A stretch of DNA of 42,496 bases, taken from an uncultured Oscillospiraceae bacterium. Lineage in GTDB: Bacteria; Bacillota; Clostridia; Oscillospirales; Oscillospiraceae. Below the pieces are notes generated by a model, which was given only the letters and a program-made list of their open reading frames with translations, did no database searches and was not told the origin of the DNA. The DNA lies in assembly GCA_900764755.1 (NCBI GenBank), contig CAAFPE010000056.1, positions 1 to 42,496 on the forward strand. The letters run 5' to 3'. Position numbers and translations under genes: made by a program. Of the stretch, positions 15,711-22,499 are shown piece by piece. Every line of letters starts with the position of its first letter. Within the stretch, counting starts at the first letter, position 1.

Positions 15711-16769
15711 ATGTCCGTCCAAAAACGACGGGAGGAGCTCACAGCGCTGAACCTGCTTTTCTGCTTCATGGTCCTGTGGAGCCACTGCTCCGGACACCCT
15801 ATCACCGTGCTGGACCATAGCAGCTGGCAGTACGGCCTGATGATCTCCCTTCAGCGCCTCAGCTTTGTCTCAGTCTCCGGCTTTTTCTTTCTCAGCGGTG
15901 TGAAGCTCACCCTGAACAGCGCCAGCACTCCCCCTCCCTCTCTGAGGCGGTACTGGGCCAAGCGGGTGAAGGCCATCTTCCTGCCCTATCTGCTGGCAGT
16001 GGCCGTCTACTATGTCTACTTTGTGGGCCGCGGCTATTTCCCCTTCTCTCTGGGGGAGCTGGCGGGGTACGCGATCCGGGGCGACCTGTCCGCCTCCTTC
16101 TACTTTGTCATCGCTCTGGCCCAGTTCGTGCTGCTGGTCCCCCTGTTCCGGTGGCTACCCCGCCGGTGGTCGCCATTGGTCCTGCTCCCCATCTCCCTGG
16201 GGATCACCTGGCTCAGCGCTCTGTACTGCAACGAGATCCTGGGCCTGCTGATCCCGGGTGCACACTTTTCCTACAACGACCGACTGTTTACCACCTATCT
16301 GGTGTACTATGTGGGGGGCTGCTGCGCCGGGCAGAACTATCCCCGCTTTCTGGAGCTGCTGGACCGGAACCGTCCCCTTCTGACCGCCTGCGCCCTGTTC
16401 TTCGCCGGGGCCGACCTGTTTTTCAGCTGGAAATTCTTTGTGAGCGGACAGAGCGTGCCCTTCCTGGAAATGATCCACACCCTGTACCAGTTCACCGCCA
16501 TCCCCGCTCTGTTCGCCGTGGCGGTGCGCCATCCGGTCACTCTATCCCCCCTGGCCCGGCGGATGGACCGGGCCAGCTTTCTGGTCTATCTGTACCACTC
16601 CCTGGTCATCACCTGGTTCAACGACCTGGCCTGGCGGCTGGGGATCGGGCGGGTGTCTGTCCAGTTCCTGCTGCGGGTGGTCACCGTCTACTCCCTCACC
16701 TTTTTAGGCGCTATGTCCTGGCAGTGGGCGCTTGCTCAGGTGCGGCGTCCCCTCACCCTCAAACTTTAA
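15711..16769 (+). CDS. Acyltransferase 3 family membrane protein
   Basis: This 352-aa integral membrane protein has about ten helices. The N-terminal REELTALNLLFCFMVLWSHCSGH matches the Acyltransferase-3 (OafA/WecH-type) family, in which a histidine at the end of helix 1 is catalytic. Further helices include SFVSVSGFFFLSGV and YLYHSLVITW. Such enzymes O-acylate cell-surface glycans, peptidoglycan or lipids; the acceptor cannot be told. The start is ATG 15711 after AAAGGAGGG. mscL follows after 18 bases, so the two may be co-transcribed. Confidence 0.85.
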   Translation: MSVQKRREELTALNLLFCFMVLWSHCSGHPITVLDHSSWQYGLMISLQRLSFVSVSGFFFLSGVKLTLNSASTPPPSLRRYWAKRVKAIFLPYLLAVAVYYVYFVGRGYFPFSLGELAGYAIRGDLSASFYFVIALAQFVLLVPLFRWLPRRWSPLVLLPISLGITWLSALYCNEILGLLIPGAHFSYNDRLFTTYLVYYVGGCCAGQNYPRFLELLDRNRPLLTACALFFAGADLFFSWKFFVSGQSVPFLEMIHTLYQFTAIPALFAVAVRHPVTLSPLARRMDRASFLVYLYHSLVITWFNDLAWRLGIGRVSVQFLLRVVTVYSLTFLGAMSWQWALAQVRRPLTLKL

Positions 16770-16787
16770 AATTTAGAGGACCTTACC

Positions 16788-17237
16788 ATGAAAAAATTTA
16801 TGGACGAATTTAAGGCCTTTGCCATGCGGGGCAATGTGCTGGATATGGCCGTAGGCGTAGTCATCGGCGGCGCCTTCGGCAAGATCACCACCTCCCTGGT
16901 CAACGACATCATCATGCCCGTGGTCTCTCTGCTCACCGGCGGCATCGACTTCTCCCAGTGGAAGCTGGTGCTCCGGCAGGCAGTGGTCACCGCCGCCGGA
17001 GAGGTACAGGACCCCGAAGTCGCCGTCCACTTCGGCAACCTCATCGCCGTGGTGCTGGACTTTCTTATCATCGCCTTTGTCATTTTCTGCATGATCAAGG
17101 TCATCAACAAGTTCCACCGCAAGGCGGAGGAGCCCGCTCCAGAGCCCGCTCCCCCCGAGCCCAGCGCCGAGGAAAAGCTGCTCATTGAGATCCGCGACCT
17201 GCTGAAGGAGGCCCACGATGTCCAAGGAAAGACCTGA
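16788..17237 (+). CDS. mscL: Large-conductance mechanosensitive channel MscL
   Basis: This homopentameric membrane channel opens under high membrane tension to release solutes during hypo-osmotic shock. At 149 aa it is slightly longer than usual. The amphipathic N-terminus MKKFMDEFKAFAMRGN and first helix NVLDMAVGVVIGGAFGKI (pore-lining) are textbook. The second helix is FGNLIAVVLDFLIIAFVIFCMIKVIN. An acidic/proline linker (EEPAPEPAPPEP) joins the C-terminal helical bundle EKLLIEIRDLL. The end overlaps the next gene by 20 bases, indicating coupling. Confidence 0.96.
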   Translation: MKKFMDEFKAFAMRGNVLDMAVGVVIGGAFGKITTSLVNDIIMPVVSLLTGGIDFSQWKLVLRQAVVTAAGEVQDPEVAVHFGNLIAVVLDFLIIAFVIFCMIKVINKFHRKAEEPAPEPAPPEPSAEEKLLIEIRDLLKEAHDVQGKT

Positions 17238-17571
17238 TGAGACACCCCAGGAGGAGCAGGGCTATATCCCCGCCTCTCCGGTGAAGCGTACCCTGGCCTG
17301 GATCGGCCTGGCCTATGCCCTGCTGTTCCTGGCTCTGACGACCTATTACTTCTATACCGGCTCCATGCTGGAGAACCTGGGACCCCTGTTGGCTGTCCCC
17401 GGCCTGATCGGTCTTGGAATTCTGTCCTTAGTCAGCTGGAGGAGCACTGGACGGCCAAAAAAGGGGGCGGCCTGGCTGCTGGCCCTGCTGTGCTGGGCCG
17501 CCGCCCTGGTCTCTCTGCCCATGGGGCTTGTGGGTCTGCTGTCCAATTTTGGCGTGGTCTTTACTGTGTGA
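17218..17571 (+). CDS. Small membrane protein of unknown function downstream of mscL
   Basis: This 117-aa protein has a hydrophilic N-terminus (1-24) and three predicted membrane helices: about 25-45 (AWIGLAYALLFLALTTYYFY), 53-73 (LGPLLAVPGLIGLGILSLVS) and 83-113. I do not recognise a family. It overlaps mscL by 20 bases and is followed by rsmG after 19 bases, so it belongs to one operon. GAAGGAGG lies upstream of ATG 17218, which supports the start. Confidence 0.8.
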   Translation: MSKERPDETPQEEQGYIPASPVKRTLAWIGLAYALLFLALTTYYFYTGSMLENLGPLLAVPGLIGLGILSLVSWRSTGRPKKGAAWLLALLCWAAALVSLPMGLVGLLSNFGVVFTV

Positions 17572-17590
17572 CTGCCTGGGAGGATAGGAT

Positions 17591-18304
17591 ATGGAACAAC
17601 TGATTCGGAATGGCCTGGAGGAGATGGGACTTCTTTCCCAGGTGCCTGACTGCGCTCCGGCACAGCTGGCGGAGTATGGCCGGCTGCTGCTGGAAAAAAA
17701 TCAGGTGATGAACCTCACCGCCATCACAGAGCCGGAACGGGTGGCTCAGCTCCATATGCTGGACAGCGCCGCTCTGCTCAAGGGAGCGGACTTTCAGGAC
17801 AAGACCCTCATCGATGTGGGCACTGGAGCCGGTTTTCCCGGCATCCCTTTGAAGATCCTAATCCCATCCCTCCAGGTCACCCTGCTGGACAGCCTGAACA
17901 AGCGGGTGGACTGGCTGGGCCAGGTGTGTACTCAGCTTGGCCTGGAGAATATCCGGGCTATCCACGCCCGGGCCGAGGAGCAGGCCCTGGTCAAGGGCTT
18001 TCGGGACAGCTTCGACTTCGCCACCGCCCGGGCGGTGGCTGACCTTCGCCTGTTGTGTGAGTTGTGCCTTCCCTATGTCAAGGTGGGCGGACTGTTTCTG
18101 GCCATGAAATCCACCGACAGTGCCCAGGAGTTGGAGGACGCCACCCACTGCATCAAGCTGCTGGGCGGACGCGTGGAGGAGCCCTTCGACTATACCATTC
18201 CCGGCACCAGTGTCACCCACCGGGTCATCCCCATCCGGAAGGTCGCTCCCACCTTGAAGGGCTATCCACGCCGGTGGGCTAAAATCCAGAAGACCCCTCT
18301 GTGA
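17591..18304 (+). CDS. rsmG: 16S rRNA (guanine(527)-N7)-methyltransferase RsmG
   Basis: The 237-aa protein is full length for RsmG (GidB), which methylates G527 of 16S rRNA using S-adenosylmethionine. Motifs are NLTAITEPERVAQLHMLDS, the SAM-binding LIDVGTGAGFPGIPLKI and LLDSLNKRVDWL, and the FATARAVADL segment. The C-terminal RRWAKIQKTPL is the usual basic ending. In Bacillus rsmG sits directly beside noc; here about 6 kb including parAB and serS separates them. Confidence 0.96.
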   Translation: MEQLIRNGLEEMGLLSQVPDCAPAQLAEYGRLLLEKNQVMNLTAITEPERVAQLHMLDSAALLKGADFQDKTLIDVGTGAGFPGIPLKILIPSLQVTLLDSLNKRVDWLGQVCTQLGLENIRAIHARAEEQALVKGFRDSFDFATARAVADLRLLCELCLPYVKVGGLFLAMKSTDSAQELEDATHCIKLLGGRVEEPFDYTIPGTSVTHRVIPIRKVAPTLKGYPRRWAKIQKTPL

Positions 18305-18311
18305 TAGACAG

Positions 18312-18350
18312 TTTTCCACAGGATCCCCGGTTTCTGTGGAATTATACACA
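18312..18350. promoter_or_regulatory. DnaA-box-like pair upstream of the MinD-like gene
   Basis: TTTTCCACA (18312-18320) and TTATACACA (18342-18350) each differ from the consensus DnaA box TTATCCACA by one base. A weaker inverted match (TGTGGAATT, 18335-18343) lies between. They lie just after rsmG and before the promoter at 18381, far from the main origin. DnaA binding is possible but untested. Confidence 0.35.
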
Positions 18351-18380
18351 GATAATTCACATTCATATTGCAAAAAACCA

Positions 18381-18408
18381 TTGACGAACCCAAGATTTGT
18401 GATAGACT
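18381..18408 (+). promoter_or_regulatory. Sigma-A promoter for the MinD-like gene
   Basis: TTGACG (18381-18386) and TAGACT (18403-18408) are separated by 16 bases and lie about 25 bases upstream of the ATG. Confidence 0.65.
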
Positions 18409-18434
18409 TATTTGGGTGAGATAGGAGGAATTCC

Positions 18435-19169
18435 ATGGGAATTGTCATTACCGTCACCTCTGGAAAGGGAGGGACGGGTAAGACCTCTGTTACCGGCGGG
18501 GTCGCCTCCTGTCTGGCCCGGCTGGGCAAACGGGTACTATGCATCGACATGGACATCGGCCTGCGGAATCTGGACATCTCCCTGGGACTCAGTGACCGGG
18601 CGCTGATGGACTTCACCGACGTGGCTGAGGGACGCTGTCCCCTGGCCCGGGCGGCGGTCACCCATCCGGATCTGCCCAATCTGTCCCTGCTGACCGCGCC
18701 CATGTCGCTGTCTTCTGATGTGACAGCCTCCGGGATCCGCGCCCTGCTGCGTACCGCCCGGGACCGCTATGACTACATCATGATCGACTCCCCTGCCGGG
18801 CTGGGTCCCGGCTTCCAGCTGGCTGTCTGCGGTGCGGACCGGGCACTGGTAGTGGCCACCAATGACACCTCCTCCCTGCGGGACGCCCAGCGGACTGTGG
18901 AGGAGTTGTACCGGATCCGCCAGGTCCATCTGGTTATGAACCGCATCCAGCCCAGGCTGTTGCGTCAGCTGCGCACCACCATCGATGACGCCATGGACGC
19001 CGCCGGTCTCCCCCTCATTGGGGTCATCCCGGAGGACCGCCGGGTCATTCTGGCCGCCAATCTGGGGCGTCCCCTGATCCTGGAGGGCCGCCAGGGCGCC
19101 GCCAATGCCTGTCTGAACATCGCCAAACGCTTAGAGGGCTACCGGGTCCCCATTATGCGGATCCGGTGA
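18435..19169 (+). CDS. MinD-family P-loop ATPase
   Basis: This 244-aa ATPase has the deviant Walker A SGKGGTGKTS (residues 9-18), the MinD hallmark IDMDIGLRNLDISLGL (about 37-52) and Walker B-like YIMIDSPAGLG. These place it closer to MinD (division-site selection) than to Soj. It lacks a recognisable C-terminal amphipathic membrane-targeting helix: the chain ends GYRVPIMRIR. No minC or minE/divIVA is adjacent. It may be a MinD paralogue with altered localisation. The start is ATG 18435, preceded by AGGAGGAATTCC and a good promoter. mgsA follows after 33 bases. Confidence 0.85.
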   Translation: MGIVITVTSGKGGTGKTSVTGGVASCLARLGKRVLCIDMDIGLRNLDISLGLSDRALMDFTDVAEGRCPLARAAVTHPDLPNLSLLTAPMSLSSDVTASGIRALLRTARDRYDYIMIDSPAGLGPGFQLAVCGADRALVVATNDTSSLRDAQRTVEELYRIRQVHLVMNRIQPRLLRQLRTTIDDAMDAAGLPLIGVIPEDRRVILAANLGRPLILEGRQGAANACLNIAKRLEGYRVPIMRIR

Positions 19170-19202
19170 CGCTCAACTGAACAAAAGGAGGTAAACGCCG
19201 CC

Positions 19203-19619
19203 ATGAATATTGCCATCATGTGTCACAACCGCAAGCAGGAGCTGATGGTCCAGTTCTGTACTGCATACTGTGGATTGCTGTCAAAGCACACCCTATGCGC
19301 CACCAACGCCACCGGCCGAATGGTGGCGGAGGCCACCGGCCTGCCCGTCAACCTGTTCCTGTCCCATGAGCACGGAGGCATCGAGCAGATCGGCCAGCGC
19401 ATCATTTACAATGAGATCGATATGGTCCTCTTCTTCAACTATCCCCAGGACACTGACATGGACGACAATGTTATGTATATTACCCGCCTGTGTGACCAGC
19501 ACTCCGTCCCCATGGCCACCAACGTGGCCACTGCGGAAATGCTCATCCACGGTCTGGCCCGGGGCGACCTGGACTGGCGCATCGGGATGAACCCCACCCG
19601 GGTCCCCTTTGCCCTGTGA
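19203..19619 (+). CDS. mgsA: Methylglyoxal synthase
   Basis: This enzyme converts dihydroxyacetone phosphate to methylglyoxal and phosphate, a glycolytic overflow bypass. The 138-aa protein carries the family motifs: a phosphate-binding region CATNATGRMVAEATGL, the catalytic-Asp segment NEIDMVLFFNYPQD and the strongly conserved PMATNVATAEMLI. It is close to the usual length (about 140-150 aa). An AAAGGAGGTAAACGCC ribosome binding site precedes ATG 19203. It is probably co-transcribed with the MinD-like gene. Confidence 0.93.
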   Translation: MNIAIMCHNRKQELMVQFCTAYCGLLSKHTLCATNATGRMVAEATGLPVNLFLSHEHGGIEQIGQRIIYNEIDMVLFFNYPQDTDMDDNVMYITRLCDQHSVPMATNVATAEMLIHGLARGDLDWRIGMNPTRVPFAL

Positions 19620-19634
19620 TTCCTGGCATTTTTC

Positions 19635-19663
19635 TTGACTTTTTCCCAAAAATGGGATAGCAT
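19635..19663 (+). promoter_or_regulatory. Sigma-A promoter for the T-box-hisS transcript
   Basis: TTGACT (19635-19640) and TAGCAT (19658-19663) have a 17-base spacer and lie immediately upstream of the first T-box stem. Confidence 0.8.
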
Positions 19664-19669
19664 AGCTTT

Positions 19670-19919
19670 ATTCACCGCCATGACGGCGCATGAGTAACCG
19701 GAACACCGCCGAACAGAGAAGGGCCCCACGGCTGAAAGGGCCCAACGGCACAGGAACCGGCCAAGACAGCGCCAGCAGCGGGCCTGGAGACAGGCGCGGC
19801 CGCCCCGCCGCACCACGGGGACCAAAGGGAACAGCCCCGCTGTTCTGAAATTGGGTGGCACCACGAAGCGTTTTCAGGCGCTCTCGTCCCAATCCCGGGA
19901 CGAGAGCGTCTACTTTTTT
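19670..19919 (+). promoter_or_regulatory. T-box leader RNA of hisS with an aspartate (GAC) specifier
   Basis: Stem I is built from GGCGC (19685-19689) with GCGCC (19769-19773), an internal loop ATGAGTAA / CCAAGACA, then CCGG (19698-19701) with CCGG (19757-19760). Further up are GCCG/CGGC, an AGAGAA bulge and GGGCCC arms closing a CACGGCTGAAA loop. The specifier position in the 3' side of the loop reads GAC (19765-19767) followed by A. The T-box sequence TGGGTGGCACCACG lies at 19852-19865. The terminator is a 12-bp stem (19879-19890 with 19897-19908) followed by TCTACTTTTTT. The pairing base C (19859) in TGGC fits discriminator G73 of tRNA-Asp. Uncharged tRNA would favour antitermination. Confidence 0.9.
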
Positions 19920-19936
19920 CAGAGAAAAAAGTAGAC
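19908..19936. repeat. Inverted repeat overlapping the T-box terminator tail
   Basis: GTCTACTTTTTTC (19908-19920) and GAAAAAAGTAGAC (19924-19936) form a perfect 13-bp palindrome with loop AGA. It includes the terminator T run. A second small palindrome, GCGAAGCTTCGC (19950-19961), follows. These add about 200 bases between the T-box and hisS that hold no gene. Confidence 0.6.
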
Positions 19937-20133
19937 AAAAGGGCTTCATGCGAAGCTTCGCTTCGCCTCTGGAGATTTTACCCGCCGGATAGAAGCGCCC
20001 AGCCCCCAGGCAGATCTCCTCAGCACTTCTTTGTTTCCTTTCTGTGCGAGCAGGAAGGAACGCCCACCCCCTCCCCCGCCCCGCAGGGCGGAATCCTCCC
20101 AGAGAGAACTCCACAGAAAGGATTTTGATACGA

Positions 20134-21495
20134 ATGAGTAAAGTTCAACCCCGCACCCTGTCCGGCTTTATGGAACTGCTCCCCGCCCGGCAGGCCCAGT
20201 TTGACCGGATGGTGGAGATCCTCCGCCGCACCTATGGTCTCTACGGCTTCACCCCCCTGGACACCCCCCTCATCGAGGCCAGCGAGGTCCTGCTGGCCAA
20301 GGGCGGCGGCGAGACGGAGAAGCAGATCTACCGCTTTATGAAGGGGGACACCGACCTGTCCCTCCGCTTCGACCTGACGGTGCCCCTGGCCAAGTATGTG
20401 GCCCAGAATTACGGTCACCTCACCTTCCCCTTCCGCCGCTTCCAGATCGGCAAGGTCTACCGGGGTGAGCGGGCTCAGCGGGGCCGCTTCCGGGAGTTCT
20501 ATCAGGCGGACATCGACGTCATCGGCGACGGAAAGCTGGACATCTCCAACGAGGCAGAGATCCCCTCCATCATCTACAAGGCTTTCACTGCCCTGGGTCT
20601 GAAGCGCTTCCAGATCCGGGTAAACAACCGGAAGATCCTGAACGGCTTCTATTCCATGCTGGGGCTGACGGAGCAGTCCGGCGACGTGATGCGCACGGTG
20701 GATAAGCTGGACAAGATCGGCCCCGATAAGGTCCGGGCACTGCTGATCGAAGGCGGCGTGGACGCCGGCAAGGCAGATGAGATCCTGAAGTTCATCGCCA
20801 TCACCGGCTCCAACCAGGAGGTGCTCACCGCTCTGGAGGGCTACCGGGGCCGCAGCGAGGTGTTTGATGCCGGCCTGGATGAGCTGAACACCGTAGTGAA
20901 ATATCTGGCCTCCTTCGGCGTTCCGGAGACCCATTTTGCCGTGGACCTGACCATCGCCCGGGGCTTGGATTACTACACCGGCACCGTGTATGAGACCACC
21001 ATGCTGGACCATCCGGAGATTGGATCCATCTGCTCCGGCGGCCGTTATGACAACTTGGCGGAATATTATACTGAAAAACAACTCCCCGGCGTCGGAATTT
21101 CCATCGGTCTGACCCGCCTGTTCTTCGTTCTGGAGGATCAGGGCTATCTCAACGACGGTCTGAACACCGCCCCCGCTGATGTGCTCATCCTGCCCATGAC
21201 CGACGACCTCTCCCCTGCCATCTCCCTGGCCACCCAGCTGCGGGAGGCCGGCATCCGCACCCAGATCCACGCCGAGCAGAAGAAGTTCAAGCAGAAGATC
21301 TCCTACGCCGATAAGCTGTCCATCCCCTACGCCGTATTCCTAGGGGAGGATGAGATCTCCGCCGGCGTGTGCGCCGTGAAGGATCTGGCGACTGGGGAGC
21401 AGGTGAAGCTCTCCCCCGCTGAGGCCATCGCCCACATCCAGACCGTGCTGGACAAGCGGAACCAGGGCGCGCCCATTTTGGACCGGGGGGAATAA
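20134..21495 (+). CDS. hisS: Histidine--tRNA ligase
   Basis: This 453-aa class II synthetase charges tRNA-His. It has motif 1 region YGFTPLDTPLIEASEVL, motif 2 YRGERAQRGRFREFYQADIDVIG, the HisRS-specific RGLDYYTGTVYE and motif 3 CSGGRYDNLAEYY ... GVGISIGLTRL. The C-terminal anticodon-binding domain is present (ADVLILPMTD onward). The start is ATG 20134 (MSKVQPRTLSGFMELLP); the frame continues upstream to 20044 but without family similarity. AAAGGATTTTGATACGA before it is a rather distant ribosome binding site. It is preceded by a T-box leader that appears specific for tRNA-Asp and is followed not by aspS but by a small insertion. Confidence 0.96.
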   Translation: MSKVQPRTLSGFMELLPARQAQFDRMVEILRRTYGLYGFTPLDTPLIEASEVLLAKGGGETEKQIYRFMKGDTDLSLRFDLTVPLAKYVAQNYGHLTFPFRRFQIGKVYRGERAQRGRFREFYQADIDVIGDGKLDISNEAEIPSIIYKAFTALGLKRFQIRVNNRKILNGFYSMLGLTEQSGDVMRTVDKLDKIGPDKVRALLIEGGVDAGKADEILKFIAITGSNQEVLTALEGYRGRSEVFDAGLDELNTVVKYLASFGVPETHFAVDLTIARGLDYYTGTVYETTMLDHPEIGSICSGGRYDNLAEYYTEKQLPGVGISIGLTRLFFVLEDQGYLNDGLNTAPADVLILPMTDDLSPAISLATQLREAGIRTQIHAEQKKFKQKISYADKLSIPYAVFLGEDEISAGVCAVKDLATGEQVKLSPAEAIAHIQTVLDKRNQGAPILDRGE

Positions 21496-21550
21496 GACCG
21501 CCAATTACACCTATGGACACTCCCCTCCCCCGCCGGAAAACCATCAAACA

Positions 21551-21676
21551 ATGGGCGGCATCTGGCAGCGCGGCTATTACGAGCACATCCTCCGCAATCA
21601 ACAGGACTTCGACAAGGCCGCCGGGTATATTCAAAGCAATCCCGGTCGGCGAGTGGAGCGAGGGACCGGACCATGA
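21551..21676 (+). pseudogene. Remnant of a REP-associated tyrosine (Y1/IS200-type) transposase
   Basis: The 41-codon frame reads GGIWQRGYYEHILRNQQDFD and continues to GYIQSNPGRR. This matches the conserved C-terminal end of RAYT transposases, whose pattern is W-Q-R-S-Y-Y-E-H-I-I-R-N ... Y-I-x-x-N-P. The catalytic HUH and tyrosine parts are missing, so it is a 3' fragment. It lies between hisS and the next gene, whose ATG overlaps its stop. It is about 490 bases from a REP-like palindrome, the kind of sequence such transposases act on. Confidence 0.7.
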
Positions 21677-22164
21677 AAAAAACAATTCGACGCATTCTTC
21701 TGGTACTCCTCATCCTCCTGTTGGTATGGATCTTCTTTCCCCGACCATTCCAGTGGATCCTTCCCAAACGAATGGTAAGAGCCCCAGGAGAAGGAGCAGA
21801 AATCCGTGCCGAGACAGAATTCACCGCTTCTCTTAGCTTTGGTATTGACCAAGAGGTCCTGGATGCCTTTTATGATCTCCACCGTGAGATGGAGAGCGTC
21901 CGGTTCCTGGCCGATCCCCTCTCCCTCCTGCCCATCCTCTGCCAGCCCCAGGAGCCAGTCCAGGTGAAAATCGATTACTTCCAGGAGGGCTGTTCTTCCA
22001 CCAGCAACTGCCGAACCACCCTGTTGTGGGACGGGGATACCCTTTGGGTAAACTGGCTGGGCGGTCACTACTTAGGCTACCGGCCCACCAATCCCGCCGG
22101 ATTTGAGGCGGCCATCCAACGGCTGACTTTGGAATACGGCGGAACTGGAACCGTTACGTCGTAG
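21673..22164 (+). CDS. Hypothetical membrane-anchored protein in the hisS-aspS gap
   Basis: This 163-aa protein has an N-terminal basic and hydrophobic segment (about 4-30, IRRILLVLLILLLVWIFF), a signal anchor or uncleaved signal peptide. An extracytoplasmic domain of about 130 residues follows, with two nearby Cys (about C107 and C113, in GCSSTSNC) that could form a disulfide, and an aromatic segment LLWDGDTLWVNWLGGHYLGY. I do not recognise a family. A GAGGGA sequence precedes the ATG, which overlaps the transposase remnant's stop. Its own stop codon TAG lies inside a REP-like element. Confidence 0.65.
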   Translation: MKKTIRRILLVLLILLLVWIFFPRPFQWILPKRMVRAPGEGAEIRAETEFTASLSFGIDQEVLDAFYDLHREMESVRFLADPLSLLPILCQPQEPVQVKIDYFQEGCSSTSNCRTTLLWDGDTLWVNWLGGHYLGYRPTNPAGFEAAIQRLTLEYGGTGTVTS

Positions 22165-22189
22165 GGGCGGCACACTGGGCCGCCCGCCC
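22161..22189 (+). repeat. REP-like palindromic element (GTAGGGGCGG type)
   Basis: GTAGGGGCGGC, then a 7-base loop and GCCGCCCGCCC. GGGCGGC (22165-22171) pairs perfectly with GCCGCCC (22179-22185). The head is identical to the copies at 428-454 (reverse) and 42471-42496. Confidence 0.75.
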
Positions 22190-22190
22190 A

Positions 22191-22427
22191 TCAGGTAAGG
22201 AAAAACTCCTTTGCAAGCTGTATCCCGGCCTGCACCCCGGCCTGAAAACTCACGTCCTCCCACCGGGCCGCCTCCTCCGCAGCCGCGTCCCATATTTCAA
22301 TGGCTGCCTCCTCCCCAACCAACTGCTTCAATCTCTGGAACTGAGGATGTGGCGGGCTTACTCTAACAGCCTGAGAAGCCAGCTGCTGCGTATAAAAATC
22401 AAAGAGCAGCATCGCAATTTCTCCCAT
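22191..22427 (-). CDS. Small helical protein divergent from the XRE regulator (possibly DUF6809-like)
   Basis: From ATG 22427 this is a 78-aa, probably all-helical soluble protein (MGEIAMLLFDFYTQQ ... VSFQAGVQAGIQLAKEFF). The C-terminal FxxGxxxGxxLxxE/K pattern resembles small Firmicutes proteins grouped as DUF6809, but this is from memory and weak. An AGGAGG ribosome binding site sits 7 bases upstream, favouring this start (or ATG 22430) over the longer frame from 22460. It is transcribed away from the XRE gene across a shared 70-base region with ATGACTA repeats. Confidence 0.7.
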   Translation of the reverse strand: MGEIAMLLFDFYTQQLASQAVRVSPPHPQFQRLKQLVGEEAAIEIWDAAAEEAARWEDVSFQAGVQAGIQLAKEFFLT

Positions 22428-22453
22428 CATACGGCCTCCTATATACGACTTTA

Positions 22454-22484
22454 TAGTCATATCATACTATGACTAATTAGTCAT
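22454..22484. promoter_or_regulatory. Putative operator: three ATGACTA half-sites between divergent genes
   Basis: TAGTCAT occurs at 22454-22460 and 22478-22484, and ATGACTA at 22469-22475. The last two form a perfect 16-bp palindrome, ATGACTAATTAGTCAT (22469-22484). The sites lie between an XRE-family regulator gene and a divergent small gene, a layout typical of autoregulation. The regulator link is inferred. Confidence 0.6.
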
Positions 22485-22499
22485 GTCAAGGTGATTCTT

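Noticed and set aside
15542..15805. Minus-strand 87-aa open frame upstream of the acyltransferase gene
   Set aside because: It overlaps the start of a real gene and a terminator hairpin, and has no ribosome binding site or family features.
19703..19752. CAC triplets at 19704-19706 and 19749-19751 as a histidine specifier
   Set aside because: In the best hand-folded stem I they fall in paired or distal positions, whereas GAC falls in the specifier loop, and the T-box pairing base also favours Asp.
19668..20114. Minus-strand 148-aa open frame across the T-box region
   Set aside because: The sequence is explained by the T-box RNA structure; the frame has no ribosome binding site or recognisable protein features.
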